Shown here in pieces: positions 21,725-32,942 of a stretch of DNA of 64,000 nucleotides. Position numbers and translations under genes: made by a program. Each line of letters starts with the position of its first letter. Position 1 is the first letter of the stretch. Below the pieces are notes generated by a model, which ran no database searches, had not been told where the DNA came from, and worked only from the letters and a program-made list of their open reading frames with translations. The DNA comes from Xiphydria camelus. Taxonomy: Eukaryota; Arthropoda; Insecta; Hymenoptera; Xiphydriidae. The stretch spans positions 20,664,912 to 20,728,911 of the forward strand of contig OY783195.1 of assembly GCA_963678675.1 (NCBI GenBank), read 5' to 3'.

Positions 21725-21883
21725 TCGAACTTTTTCAAATGTTCTTCAAATTTTGCGACATTCTTGCGTAATTCTCTATTTCAGTTGGTTAATGCTTGCT
21801 GGTTGAGTTTGAAAAACAACAGATTTCAGATGTCCACATAAGAAGAAATCGTAGGGAGTAAGATCAGGTGATGGAAATCATTT
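21725..21883 (-). pseudogene. Tc1/mariner-superfamily transposase, C-terminal scrap
   Basis: The minus strand reads FPSPDLTPYDFFLCGHLKSVVF, the SPDLTPxDFFLWG block around the third catalytic residue of a DDE_3-type transposase, followed by a decayed helix region with stops. Only about 50 codons remain. It differs from the mariner relic at 24585-25219 (SPDLAxSxYHLF), so two distinct lineages are present. Confidence 0.7.
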
Positions 21884-21889
21884 CGAAAA

Positions 21890-22309
21890 TTTATTGTAAC
21901 GTAATTGACCTTTAATAAATACATTGACAAAACTTACTTCTAGCAGTTTCTTTCTCGATTTGCTCGAAAACTACCCATCGAAAGGTACCAAAATTTGATG
22001 TTGTTGTAAAGTATTTTTAGAGCTTTCCAACGCTGTACCACTAATGGGGGGTTCCTATTTAAGATTAAAAAGTTGGAAGGGCTACCCCTAAGGGGGTTGG
22101 AGGGGATGCGTCTCCGATTATGTCATTTTGGTTCCCCTCTCCACTGCCGAAATCGTATTTTTTTTAGAAAATCTCTGTAACTGAGATATTGGGGTGGCAA
22201 GTTTTCAAAATGTCACCGTGTATATATTTTTACTCGGGTGTGGCCTCTCCGTGAATCTCGCACCAGGCGCTACGCTTGTAGTCCTTGGCGGGAGCCTATA
22301 TCGGTGCTC
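21890..22309. other. stretch without recognisable gene
   Basis: Contains runs such as GGGGTTGGAGGGG but no coding motif or repeat partner seen. Confidence 0.35.
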
Positions 22310-22516
22310 TTAACCTTTAAGGGGGTTCTCACTGGGTAGTGCTTTCGCCCAGTTCACGACCCAGTCAGAACCCCGCTTTAGAGTCCGGAGGTGGTCGATA
22401 AATCGACCAGCAGTCAGATCGGGGCCTCCAAATAGAAAATTTATTGATTTAATTTATAAATTTCACGTCTAAAAAAGTAGATTTTAACAGAAACTTCCCC
22501 GGACTTTAAAGGTTAA
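22310..22516. mobile_element. TTAA element, family 1, with hairpin
   Basis: TTAACCTTTAAGGGGG at 22310 and, inverted, CCCCGGACTTTAAAGGTTAA ending at 22516 bound about 207 bp. TTAA is present at both ends as in piggyBac-type insertions. Inside is the perfect palindrome TGGTCGATAAATCGACCA. Bases 22376-22516 match 33427-33570. The left part (22320-22375) is absent from the second copy and may be an insertion. Confidence 0.7.
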
Positions 22517-22685
22517 TCTTTGCGAGCTAATTTATAAAGGAGGCTGGAAATTAACAACCTAGTAGAGAGATATCGAAGCTTATTCCGTACCTTAATAAAT
22601 AATCGTAGGTCATGACTCACCCATTATAAAAAGAATGGAATATGATCAATTGGGGTAATTCTTGGCAGGTCTTAGTGAATCTTAA

Positions 22686-22914
22686 TAACCCATTAGTGCT
22701 CGCTAGTAACTTCATAGTTGCCAAGCAAATCCGTGTGTGAAACATTGGGTAAGAAATTTTGTATTATTAAAAAATTTTTTCTGGAACCTTAATTTTAATA
22801 AAAAAGAAAATAATATCTGAAACCAATTCCTAAACATCGCAGAAACGATTAATTGAATATCTGCAAACACAAATTGTTTAGCAACGAAAATTGAAATGAG
22901 CACTAATAGGTTGA
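22686..22914. mobile_element. short inverted-repeat element, possible decayed TTAA type
   Basis: AACCCATTAGTGCTC at the left and GAGCACTAATAGGTT at the right, about 229 bp apart. Flanks are TTAAT and GAAT, so a TTAA duplication is possible but not clean. Confidence 0.5.
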
Positions 22915-22919
22915 ATACG

Positions 22920-23830
22920 TTGGATGAGCATTGGAGAATAGTATCAAAAGAAAAGAAGAGAAGGAAATCAGTTTTAGGATTTCAAAGTTATAAGCACATT
23001 TAAGTTTTCAACAAATCAGATGCATATAGTATGTATCTTTGGAAGTAAAATAAATACCAAAAAGTTTTGGTAAAAATACCAAAAAGGAATTATGTATCAA
23101 TTTACTCATCTTTAAATTTATTTTTAACTGAAAATGCTTAGAAAATCATTTGTAATTTTAGACGCTGTACATCATTTTAAAATAAAAACAGAACTTATTA
23201 AGCTCTTTACTCTTTCCAATTATTTTTTAAAATATCTTCTAAGAACTACTATTAGTTACATGAATTGTTTTTGGAAGGAAGAGAATGACTACACGTACTT
23301 TGCACATTATTTTATGTTGATAATAATGCCTTTGTGGGATTCATGATAATGATTTCTACTGGGCCTTTCTCCCCAATTTTGCACAATGATTACGAGTCAA
23401 AAATGATTTTGTCCTGCATAATTTCTATTAACCAACTACGTTACTAGCGTTTCGATCGTACGGCATTGAGCACTCGTAAATGCCATCCTATTTCGGCCAT
23501 ATGTTAAGGTTCACCCTTGAACAAATGACCGGATGCATAAATTATCTCGAACTCCTGGACATTGCTGTGGCGAACAATGTCAATGCCAGGAGCTGCAGTG
23601 TGAAACGCACTATTAAATATCGAAATCGGTACGGGGAATTCCATGCTGTCCTAATTTTCTCAAAGTATGAAATAGTCGTTCCATAATTGACTGTTTAATT
23701 AAAATTTTTTTATAACTAGATAGATATTTGAATGTAATAATAGACCTATGCGGTCTAATGTATACAGTTTATTATTGTGTTAATTCAAAGTAGATCCGGG
23801 CCTGATTCATTTGGATAATCAAGATTTACT
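22920..23830. other. stretch without recognisable gene
   Basis: AT-rich up to 23350. 23480-23686 is an open frame that contains a small palindrome CTCCTGGACATTG / CAATGTCAATGCCAGGAG, but no domain is recognised. Confidence 0.35.
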
Positions 23831-23904
23831 ATGCATTATTGCGAAACTACCAAACGAATTTGCGGCGAATATTGCGGCGGTTTATTGCGAATTTTAGGCT
23901 TTCG

Positions 23905-24370
23905 CGGTAATTGTCATTATAGTTATGAGTATTACTCTTGGCTTCTGGGTGGTAACCGCGTCCAAAAATATTATTTTGCCGGCGTTTCGCAAACATTACA
24001 GTTTGCTTCATCAGGGCTGATACTGAGACGTCCTACACTGGGCGCTTCCTTTTATATTGTTATCCCCTCCAACTGCAGCTATCCCCTTCACCGGGGTAAG
24101 CAATTCTAGCTAGTCTTGCCAGCTGATCGAGAATGCTGCGCGCCAGCCAGCCGCTCACCTACCGACCACCCCGGTAGAGGGGGTAGTAATAGTTGGAGGG
24201 GATGAGCAGCATAAAAGGGAATGCCCAGTATACGACGCCTCAGTATCAGAAGGTCATTAGCCCTGATGAAGGAAAATGCAATGTTTGTGAAACGTCGGCA
24301 AAATAATATTTTTGGGCGCAGTTATCACTCAGAAGCCAAGAGTAATAATACTCATAACTATAACCACAAC
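23905..24370. mobile_element. foldback element with hammerhead-like core in both arms
   Basis: Arms 23905-24085 and 24170-24370 are inverted copies (TTATGAGTATTACTCTTGG, CCAAAAATATTATTTTGCCG). Each arm carries CTGATGA, a short stem-loop and GAAAC: on minus at 24016-23983 (stem GCAAAC / GTTTGC) and on plus at 24263-24296 (stem less perfect). This resembles the ends of retroelements in which hammerhead ribozyme motifs have been described (Penelope-like). An extra A sits between CTGATGA and the stem. Confidence 0.6.
23983..24016 (-). ncRNA. hammerhead-like motif
   Basis: On the minus strand CTGATGA is followed by A, GCAAAC, a six-base loop, GTTTGC and GAAAC, that is, the conserved core order of a hammerhead with a six-pair stem II. 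The stem I and III partners and a cleavable NUH were not identified, and the A before the stem would have to bulge. It may only be a sequence resemblance. Confidence 0.3.
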
Positions 24371-24394
24371 AAAAATTGCACGCTGTAGTTTGTC

Positions 24395-24487
24395 GGTATA
24401 CCGAGTATATTTTTGAGGGTGGACGATATAAGAGATGCATAAATATGAGTGAAAACTTCGACAAATCCTTCAGACCTGTAAATCACT
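24395..24487 (+). repeat. partial copy of the arm of the 47935-50410 element
   Basis: GTATACCGAGTATATTTTTG, GGGTGGACGATATAAGAGA and the following 50 bases match 48085-48185 with about one change in six. Confidence 0.7.
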
Positions 24488-24584
24488 TATTGTTAGTATG
24501 AGGTTGGCAAGAATTTAATCAGAAAGTTTAAAGTATTTTAACATTTTAGTCAATTATTTATATTTATTTAATGTTTAATCAACA

Positions 24585-25219
24585 ATATATTATCAACTTG
24601 ACTGAACTACTCTTAGCCATTGTTCAGGCAGAGATTGAATTCCTTCGGCCCAGAACTGCGGGAGTTAAGAGTCGAAGAATGATTGGAGTGCAGATTTGAG
24701 ACTATTGAACTTGGCAAATGATTTTCTACGTAGGAAGTTTTCTAAGGCCCGAAAGAGGTGGTAGTTGGAAGCAGCCAAGTCGGGTGAATAGGCAAGGTGT
24801 GGCACCATGTCCCAGCCGAGCTCCTCCAGCTGACGGTGAGAAGTCAAAGCCACATGCGGTTGTGTATTGTCATGAAGCAAGTGGACCTCAACACGTCTCG
24901 GTTGCTTTTTCTCAATAGCAGCGGCAAACTAGCGAAGTTGGTTGGAATAAATGTTGGCAGTGACAGTCTATCTAGAAATGAGTAACTCCCAAAAGAGCAT
25001 GTCTCTCGAATCCCAGAAACAGCTGAGCAGAACTTTTCGACAGTGAGGATTTTGCTTCGGCTGAACTGGTATTACTCCGTCACACGAGATCCCGAAGGCA
25101 TGCCTTGTGTCATTCTCATAGAGAACCCAGTTCTCATCTCCAGTCACGAAATCGTAATCAACTTTGTAAAGGGGAGAAATGACGAATTCAATACATGACC
25201 GATCCGGAAGATGTAACAC
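24585..25219 (-). pseudogene. mariner (DD34D) transposase relic with a mutated catalytic residue
   Basis: Minus strand: FVTGDENWVLYEN (first catalytic Asp), then in another frame MLHDNTQPHVA (second Asp), GWDMVPHLAYSPDLAASNYHLF and AEGIQSLPEQWLRVV. The residue 35 positions after the second Asp, normally Asp in SDYHLF, is Asn here, so the catalytic triad is destroyed. Frameshifts near 24900 and 24680 break the frame. The N-terminal DNA-binding half is not recognisable. Confidence 0.8.
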
Positions 25220-25356
25220 CTGGATTTAGATACGGGCCTCGGAAAATACCCAGCGTCATCTCTTGTTCCACGTAATCTTCCTTCAGCCGATCAGGGTGCA
25301 TGGCTGTCCCTACCATCTTGCAATTACTGTCAGACATAAGATATATGAAGGCTATA

Positions 25357-27148
25357 GAAATAAAACAAGGAATGTCCACTTTTCTTCGAAAATTGGGTTT
25401 TCGTCGCCATCTATAGTATTTTATATGTACTTTTTGGTGGTAGGACTGTTATAGGAATAAAACGAGAGATATTCACAGAAGATGCAAATAAAATATTGGT
25501 ATACAGGCATAAAAGAAGAGATGTCCAAGCGTCACCGGAATAAAAGTGGGAATGTCCATTCATTATCAGCAGTGTTATGTCTGCAGGGGTCTGTTGAATA
25601 GATAGGTATACGCTGTTTTAGCAGATGCTTTATTATTTTCATGTTGCTGTCATTTTTGCCGTCTACCGAAGAGTATTTACTACTCGTGTTCTTTTTTTGA
25701 ACTGATGTTGTCGGTGTCACGTGTCGGCTGTGTTTGTTTATAACGTATAGTTCATGGTGGTCTTTGAGTGCGGGAAGTGAGTTTAAGCCGAAGAAAAGGC
25801 CAAAAACTGGTCGGATGCAAGACGTTATGAAAAAATGAAGCTAGCGTCGCATCAGGAAGGAGAACCATGCAACTATAAGAGGTTGAAATGCTTTGAAGCT
25901 ATTAGTGGCTTGGAACGCAAAGCAGTGTTGACAGAATTTAATGCAATATCTGGGACACGACGAGCAAAACAGCTATTTGTGTAGACTGATCTCCGTTGTT
26001 CCAGTCTAAAGGCGTAGAAGGAGAAACTCAGAAATGGAAGACCGTTATCATGAGAGCAGCTTTGCATACAAAGTAAAGGTGAAAAGAAGAGACAGTGTGG
26101 TGGAAATACCTGTTTGCAGCAAGGCCTTTTTAAGTATCCATGGCATCTCTAAGGGTAAGCTGGAATACGTACAAAAGTCGCTAAAATATAAAGGGTTGTC
26201 ATCAAAAGATCAACGTGGTAAACATGCTGCCTTAATAAGAAAATTATCTGATACCACGCTCATGAAAATAATGGACCACGTAAAGCCGTTTAAGGGAAAG
26301 CTGTCTCATCACAGTCTTAAAGAGTCCAAAAGATTATACCTTCCTGAGAGTCTCAACATAACAAAAATGTACACAATGTTCCAAGAACTGTATCCCAATG
26401 TTAAGGTTTCTTATGAGACCTACAGAACGATTTTCAGTACAAAATTTAATATAAGCTTTGGTTATCCGCGCACAGACACGTGTAGTGCATGTGCCAGATT
26501 TACAGCGGAAATCAGTAAGCTCAGACAGAAATGAGAAGATTAGAAGTAGAAAATGAAGTGCACAGAAGAAAAGCTCAGAGATTTTATGACGAAAAAAGGA
26601 AAGCAAAGGATAAACCAAGAACGACCAAAAATTTTGTAGCTGTTTTCCTAGATTTCCAGAAAAATGTTTCTCTCCCCAATGTGCCAACCAATGATGTCTA
26701 TTACCTGAGGCAACTAAGTATGTATTCTTTTAACATACACGTCCTTTCTTCGTCTATGTCACTGTTTTATACTTACCCCGAACATTTCGCTAACAAAAGA
26801 GTAGATGAAGTTTGTGAGAATCCAAATGCAGGTAAAGAACTAAAAACAATCAACAACCTCAATTCTAACTAAATTTTATTATTCACCAGGTTATTACAGC
26901 CAGTCGCGGGCGAACATTCCTTACTTTATGCCTGCAATTTGGAACATGCGCTGAAATATTCTGTGCTATTCTCTAAAAGTTGAATTTATTTTCGAATTGC
27001 ATTTGTTATTTGAATTTAAAAAAAGTTTTTGTTCAGCTGTATGCCATTCAAAACTTTTTTCACAGTTCTTGTGTTTTTCTGGATTAAAATGAAACTTAAA
27101 AAGCTTAATTTCTCAAGATGTCGTTTTTGTGACATTCCGTTTTATTCC
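25357..27148. mobile_element. transposon relic with repeated subterminal motif
   Basis: Four copies of a GGAATAAAACRRGGAATGTCC-like motif lie at 25357-25377, 25454-25474, 25506-25526 and 25537-25557, and one inverted copy (GACATTCCGTTTTATTCC) at 27131-27148. They bracket the broken transposase-like gene at 25850-26872. Clustered end motifs of this kind are binding sites in several transposon families. Exact outer ends were not settled. Confidence 0.55.
25850..26872 (+). pseudogene. unnamed arthropod transposase-like gene, broken
   Basis: Three consecutive pieces: 25850-25984 (EPCNYKRLKCFEAISGLER, stop TAG at 25982), 26034-26534 (RYHESSFAYKVKV, ISKGKLEYVQKSL, SHHSLKESKRLYLPESLN, YETYRTIF, then FGYPRTDTCSAC with a Cys pair) and 26531-26872 (AVFLDFQKN with a candidate catalytic Asp, TNDVYYLRQLSMYSFNIHVL). 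The last two overlap by ATGA, more simply a frameshift than two genes. The order fits a high-copy invertebrate family that I know only as unannotated proteins. The expected downstream part is missing after YPEHFANKRVDEVC. Confidence 0.65.
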
Positions 27149-27374
27149 TGTACCCTTCATATAAGAGTCTGGATGGGCCTTTACAGTCCATTAGTGCAAA
27201 TTCCTCTAGTGAGGGGGACTACTGCACCTGACTCGGCTCGGTGATATTCATTCATTGTATATTTTAAGTTTGTAATTATAATTTTGAGCTAATATGGAAA
27301 GTGAAGGGTAAGCAAAGATTTCAAAACATTCTGGAGGAACACAGTGTATAGTAAGTGATTGTAAGTCCACAATA

Positions 27375-27523
27375 CAGTGTGTCCCAGAAAATACATGCCA
27401 AACGATTATCAAACTATACGGAGCGTCTGTAACATTCACCACTATTGGATGACCGATGTCTTTCGGACTAGAACGTCTATTCGGTTCGTGTCTGGGCTGT
27501 CGTGTATTCTCTGGGACACCCTG
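27375..27523. mobile_element. 149-bp MITE in the THAP exon, TA duplication
   Basis: CAGTGTGTCCCAGAAAATAC and inverted GTGTATTCTCTGGGACACCC, flanked by TA on both sides. It splits the THAP finger just after the first Cys pair. Confidence 0.8.
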
Positions 27524-29385
27524 TATATAGATCAAAGAAGAAGTTATTTAGGGTATCTAAAGACGACAAAAGAGGTGAGTAAAATTTGGCTTATTGCTTG
27601 ACTTTTTGTTTAGGTACTTTCCAGTATTTTTATATAATAAATAAGTAAGTGTACACGATTCTACAAACTACAAAAGAAACTCATTCTGATGAAATACTCA
27701 TATTTTCATTTTTTGTCAAACAAACACACGTTGGTCTATAATAACTGTGCATTGAGTATTTTAATTGTGTCTCTACAGTCTAAAGTATCGCAATACAATT
27801 ATTATTATTTCTGTTTCAATAATTTTTTTTTCAATTTTTAGATGTCGACAATCGCTCCAAGCCTGTGGCCGTTTAAATTTCATTACCACAGATTTCGATT
27901 CCACCAAAGCATACAATACATACCGTGTTTGCGAATTACACATTTTAAATCTATAATGTATAATAATCCACAAGAAAAACCCCGATTGCTACCCATTGCT
28001 ATAGGTAAGTCTTTTGTTTATTATAAATCTAGTAAACTTAAATGCAAATAGATCCTTTGCTTTACATACAGTTCTAGTATAATACTAACAATAAGTAGGT
28101 ATACATACGTTCGTTAAGAGGTTTCGTTCTTTGTATGTTTTAATGAATTCAGTTTTGAGCCTCGATTGTTTATTCTCTTTTGAGGAATCAAATTTTGGGG
28201 TCCTCTAAATATTCCAGTTTTAGTGCATATATGTACACAGGGTGTTTTGGGAGGAAATGGAAATATTTTAAAGATATATTGTGGAGGTCAATATAAGAAA
28301 ATCTCTTGCTCTTTGATGCATTTATTGTTGTATTTATTTGTCTGTTTTGTTATTTATCCCATTTGCTTCGTTTTTTTAATGTGAAATCTGCCCCCACTTG
28401 TATCAGCACGAAATTTATATTATCGATAGGCATCTATGAGAAACTAAATCTCCTAAATTTTTAGCCACCCAATCGCTATAGGAGGGGAGTTATGAGGGGG
28501 GGAAGTAAAATCGAAGACCAGCTTTTTCTGCGGAACGGCTAGACCCATTTTCATGAAAAAAAATCTATGTTACTCTTTCTGAAGAGCCAATTCCAAAAAA
28601 AAATCTTGAATTTTTTTTTGAAAATTCGCCCAAAAAAAATGTAGGAAGTTTTTAAACAATTTTTTCATGTTATAATTCAGTGGAACACCTCCAATTTTTT
28701 TCTTATTTTTTTCATTGGAATATCCTTTAAGGTATTTCCTCTCCAAAATCACTTTCTGTTTTATTTGAAATTTTGGTCAAATAGAGATTGAGGTATTCTG
28801 CACCTCCTCTAATTCCTTCAGATTTTTTTCAGGTGTAGTTTAATTGTTATTCATGTTTGTTGAATTACACTTTTATACGCGTTCCCTATACTTAAGCCGT
28901 AAAAATGACACATTTTCACCTTTTTATAGAAAACTGCGCTGTAAATATTTTTGAAAAACTAGAGAGATGTAAAGAAAAAAATTAGAAATTTTATAACAAA
29001 AACAAACAGAAAAGTCAGGTTTAATTAAAGAACGGTAGGCTTTCAAAGATTCGAAGAACTCTTGAAATTCAATTGAGGTTGGGATTACGAGTAGCGATGT
29101 GGCAACACTGTACGATGAGGATGTTACTAACCAAACTTGTACTGGCGGACAATTTGAAATTATTTTAATGTGTTCATCTCGTATTATGAAAATTTGAAAA
29201 TATTAAACACGGAAAAACATGGTTTTATTTCATATTATTCATTGTTGCCACTCTGTTAATACGTTTCTTTAAATCGCTCGTTTTAATAAATTTATTACCT
29301 TTGTATCTTAATCGTTTCAACATTTTTAATTTCAAAATAGCGAATACTAACAAATACACAGGGTAACGACACATTTACGTAACAC

Positions 29386-29480
29386 ATGCACAATACAGGT
29401 AGAGCTCTTATCCAGTTCACAACCCTGTGAGACCGCGCCGTAAATGCGCGGTCGTGGAGCACTACCTGTATTGTGCATGG
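29386..29480. repeat. short inverted repeat at the broken 5' edge of the DDE_Tnp_4 relic
   Basis: ATGCACAATACAGGTAG pairs with CTACCTGTATTGTGCAT about 60 bases later. The transposase similarity begins inside the second half, so the hairpin marks the point of 5' truncation. Confidence 0.7.
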
Positions 29481-30464
29481 GTCACGTCAATGACGACCTC
29501 AGACCTTATCCTGCCAATGAAAATGATGCAAAAATTCTAGAATCTATCATTCAAGACGATAATGGTTTGTGTGCATTACTAGAAAAGAAAGATATGTTTG
29601 TACTCGATCGAGGTTTTCGAGATATAAAAGAATATCTCTCGAAGGTAAACATTTTGAAGTATTGATGCCTGCTTTGAAAGGGAAGCGCAAGCACAATTAA
29701 CGACTCAAGAATCTAACCAATCTCGTTTTGTGACTAAAATTCGCTGGGTGGTTGAACCTGTTCACGGCATTCTCAAACAAAAATATCGTCTTCTAGATCA
29801 CAAAATCGACAACAAACTGATACTTAAAGTTGGAGTTTATTTTAGAATTGCCTCATTTTTTGAATAACTTGTACGGCAAAAGGCTACAATCTGATGTAGA
29901 ATACACGGATGAAATTTTAGAAAGAATGCACAGTCAGAATGGCACGGAAAATGATCTAGCTACCGAGGCAGAGACGAAAGGTTGGATCCGGCGAAAGGTT
30001 CTTTTCAAAACTCTCACTTCTGACGAAATCTTTGACTTTCCAGAAATAACCGAAAAGGAATTGAAGGTTCTTTTTACTGGATCATACCAACTTTCCCAAG
30101 CTGTATCGTATTTAGCCGAAATGATAGATGAAGATGGAGAAGTTGTTTTCGAATATGTGATGGCTGAACCAAATGTGCTCAAATTCAAAGAACCATCTCG
30201 ACACATTTCTCGGACATCATATAGATGCTTCATTAGGTACAAACCTAACAGTATCGGGATTTCTGGCATAATAAAATATGCATGTGAATGTGCTAATGGC
30301 AGAAGAACAGTTGGCTGCTGTTCTCACATATTGCTGCTATTTTGTATTATTTATCAAATGCAAGATACTTATCAAAAATTATTCGACCAGCTGAAATACT
30401 TAGTAAAATGTTCATGAAAAATGGAATCGTTCTAGTAGTAGATGAAAACAGTGACGAGGATTAA
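29444..30464 (+). pseudogene. DDE_Tnp_4-type transposase with C-terminal SWIM finger, 5' truncated
   Basis: Pieces in three frames give YPANENDAKILESII, FVLDRGFRDIKEYL (catalytic Asp block), LMPALKG, QSRFVTKIRWVVEPVHGILKQ (block with the terminal Glu), FLNNLYGKRLQSD, FTGSYQLSQAVSYLAE and CECANGRRTVGCCSH, a CxC...CxH SWIM finger, then RPAEILSKMF and an acidic end at 30464. Frame changes occur near 29653, 29690, 29860 and 30390. Transposase first, SWIM last is an order I recall from many invertebrate proteins. The first catalytic part is missing upstream. Confidence 0.7.
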
Positions 30465-30592
30465 AATTGTTTTTTCATCGAGTATTTGTAACTATTTGTA
30501 AGTATTTCTAAGTGAGAGGCCAGACGATTTACAGAAATGGAGCATCCCGTATTGTGAGACGCGAGCTCGTTCATGGTAAAGGAAGCATTGAA

Positions 30593-30713
30593 ATAATAAT
30601 AAATAAATAAATAATATCATTGAAAGACTGTTCCATAGAATTAACAATTATTATATGACGAATTGCCATAAAAGTTGAGTATATCATATACATATATATA
30701 TATATATATGTGT

Positions 30714-30773
<60 letters not shown>
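30593..30773. repeat. microsatellites (AATA)n and (TA)n
   Basis: An AATAAATA run at 30593-30620 and a nearly pure TA run of about 85 bases at 30689-30773. Confidence 0.9.
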
Positions 30774-30778
<5 letters not shown>

Positions 30779-32731
30779 ATAGGTGATGAGCCATGTACAT
30801 TTGTTAATTTTTTTCAATGAGGTACACTTCCGATAAAATTGGAAAAATTATGTTATTAAGGACATTCCAATGAAAAAAATGAGAAAAAAATTGGAGGTGT
30901 TCCAATTAATTATAACATAAAAAAATGGTTTAAAAACTTCATACGTTTTTTTGGGCGAATTTTCAAAAAAAAATTCAAGATATTTTTTTGTTGGAATTGG
31001 CTCTTCAGAAAGAGTAACAGATTTTTTTCATGAAAATCGGTCGAGCCGTTCCGGAGAAAAAGCTGTTTTTCGATTTTACTTCCCCCCTCATAACTCCCCT
31101 CTTATAGCGATTGGGGGGCTAAAAATTCAGGAGATTTAGTTTCTCATAGATGCCTATCGATAATATAAATTTCGTGCTGATACACGTGGGGGCAGATTTC
31201 AGATACTAATTCCGCTAGGCCCTTTATTAATAATTTTCGGCTACAGCATATTGAAATATGATGCTTCTCAGATTTTTATTGAAATATATTAATTTACTAA
31301 ATAATTTCGCTAATTTATAGTTATATAAACAATCCCATAATCACATATTAAATAAATTAATAAAAACTACAAATTTGGTGTATGAAGTAAAACAAAAATT
31401 AGCATAATTTTAATCATTTAAAATATCGGATAGCCCGGTACATCACATGAAATGCGGAGTACCGAAAGACTAATCTACTTATGTGTTGAACAACAGCAAA
31501 AAAGGAAATCAAGATAATAGAAGACCTTACAATTATACCTGCAGTGAATTTTCCTTTAACTTCTTCTCCATGGTTATCACCCATTGGAACATAAACTGTA
31601 CGTTCTTTGAGCAACTCTTCTCTTCGAAAACAAAATTTGAGGAAAATAGTGAAACAATTGAAAAAGGAAAATAATCAACTTCGGCAAGAGTTGGTTTGGC
31701 TTTGAACCAGTTGGAACGCCCAAATGAAGAACAATTCAAAGCTAATTGTGATATTTTTTGCCTGAAGATATTTCTAATTTTGTAAAGTACCAGCTAGATC
31801 TTATTAAAAAAACCCACCATGTAAAAAAAATGTTGCCTGTCTTCTTACAGATCGCCATGTAGGTATGTACAAAATGTTAAGTTTAAAGGTGGTATCAATT
31901 TAAAGCTTTATTAAAACTCATGCAAATGAAAATTTGTAAATTACAACCAGCTGATAAAGTCTGTGCTTTATGTCTGGACGAGATGTCCATAAAAAGTAAT
32001 TTATTTTAAAATTATAGTACTCATATTATTATTTGAGTAGTTTTTGATAATGGGGAAATTCTAATAAAAAAACCAGCTTCTTCTTCTACTGCATTCATGG
32101 TAAGAGGTTTGAAAGCTGCTTGGAAGCAACCAGTAGCTTACTCATTTTCTTCTACTTCATTATAATGCTTATGAGATGAAAAATGCGTTGGAAACAATTG
32201 TACAATCTCTTACAGATATTGATCTTGATGTTGTTTGTTTAATATGTGATATGGGAACTAACTGTTTAGAACTTGAAACAATTTTGGGAGCCACCCCAGA
32301 TAATTCTAAATTTAACTTAGCAGGAAAAACATTATTTTTTTATTTTGATCCTCCCCACATAATCAAAGCTGTCAGAAATAATTTATTAAAATATCTCATT
32401 AAATGGGAAGATGAAGTAGCTTCATGGAAAGACATTTCTGTTTTCTTTGAGAATTACCATAAAAAAGAAATAGACTGGCATACAAATTAACAAAAACTCA
32501 TCTAAATCCATCCAACTTTGAAAGAATAGGAGTTAAATTAGTAACGCAGGTTTTAAGCCATTCTGTATCTGCAGCTGTAAACACTTATGTAGACTTGAGT
32601 GCCTTACCCCAAAGTACAAAAGGAACTCCTGCTTTTTTAATAATTTTTTTATAACCTCATTGACTTTTTTAATTCTAGTTATTTAAATGCTGCTAAATAA
32701 TTAAATAGACCTTTTAAATGACGTCGAGAAG

Positions 32732-32942
32732 TGTGGCGAAAAGGAGTCGGCCTGTGGACTCGTCAGTAAGGCTAGGCCGACTCCTGCCTTAAACGCTCTG
32801 TGGTCCTCGGTGAGAGACGGGCAGTTGCGGTCTTACATAGAAACTTGCCCGTTGTTGGACCACTAACGAGAAACCGAAAGCCGTGGAGTCGAATGGTGGC
32901 GCCACCTGGCGGCGGGGCGCCGTAGCGCGATGGGTCGCCACA
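32732..32942. mobile_element. GC-rich 211-bp insertion with 5-bp duplication
   Basis: The ends TGTGGCGA and TCGCCACA are perfectly inverted and AGAAG flanks both sides (32727-32731, 32943-32947). It is far richer in G+C than its surroundings and folds: GGAGTCGGCCT pairs with AGGCCGACTCC near the left end. It interrupts the P-like coding sequence. No open frame with a known motif. Confidence 0.75.

Larger units (their letters stand above)
28228..31205. mobile_element. inverted-repeat pair bracketing a DDE_Tnp_4-SWIM relic
   Basis: 28380-28737 and 30855-31205 are inverted copies of about 355 bp (GAAATCTGCCCCCAC, TATCGATAGGCATCTATGAG, CATAACTCCCCTC). The unit on the left continues outward to CAGGGTGTTTTGGGAGG at 28230; the right unit does not. 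They lie in the large intron of the P-like gene and enclose 2.1 kb. Whether the arms are the ends of the enclosed transposon or a separate repeat pair cannot be told. Confidence 0.65.

Noticed and set aside
23480..23686. 68-codon frame with an internal palindrome
   Set aside because: No domain, no splice or repeat context; left as an unrecognised open frame.
26531..26872. Separate second gene starting at 26531 with an ATGA overlap
   Set aside because: The protein order continues directly from the preceding frame; a frameshift in one eukaryotic transposase gene is simpler than translational coupling.
31414..31614. Minus-strand frame of 66 codons
   Set aside because: It lies antisense to exon 3 of the P-like gene and has no motif of its own.
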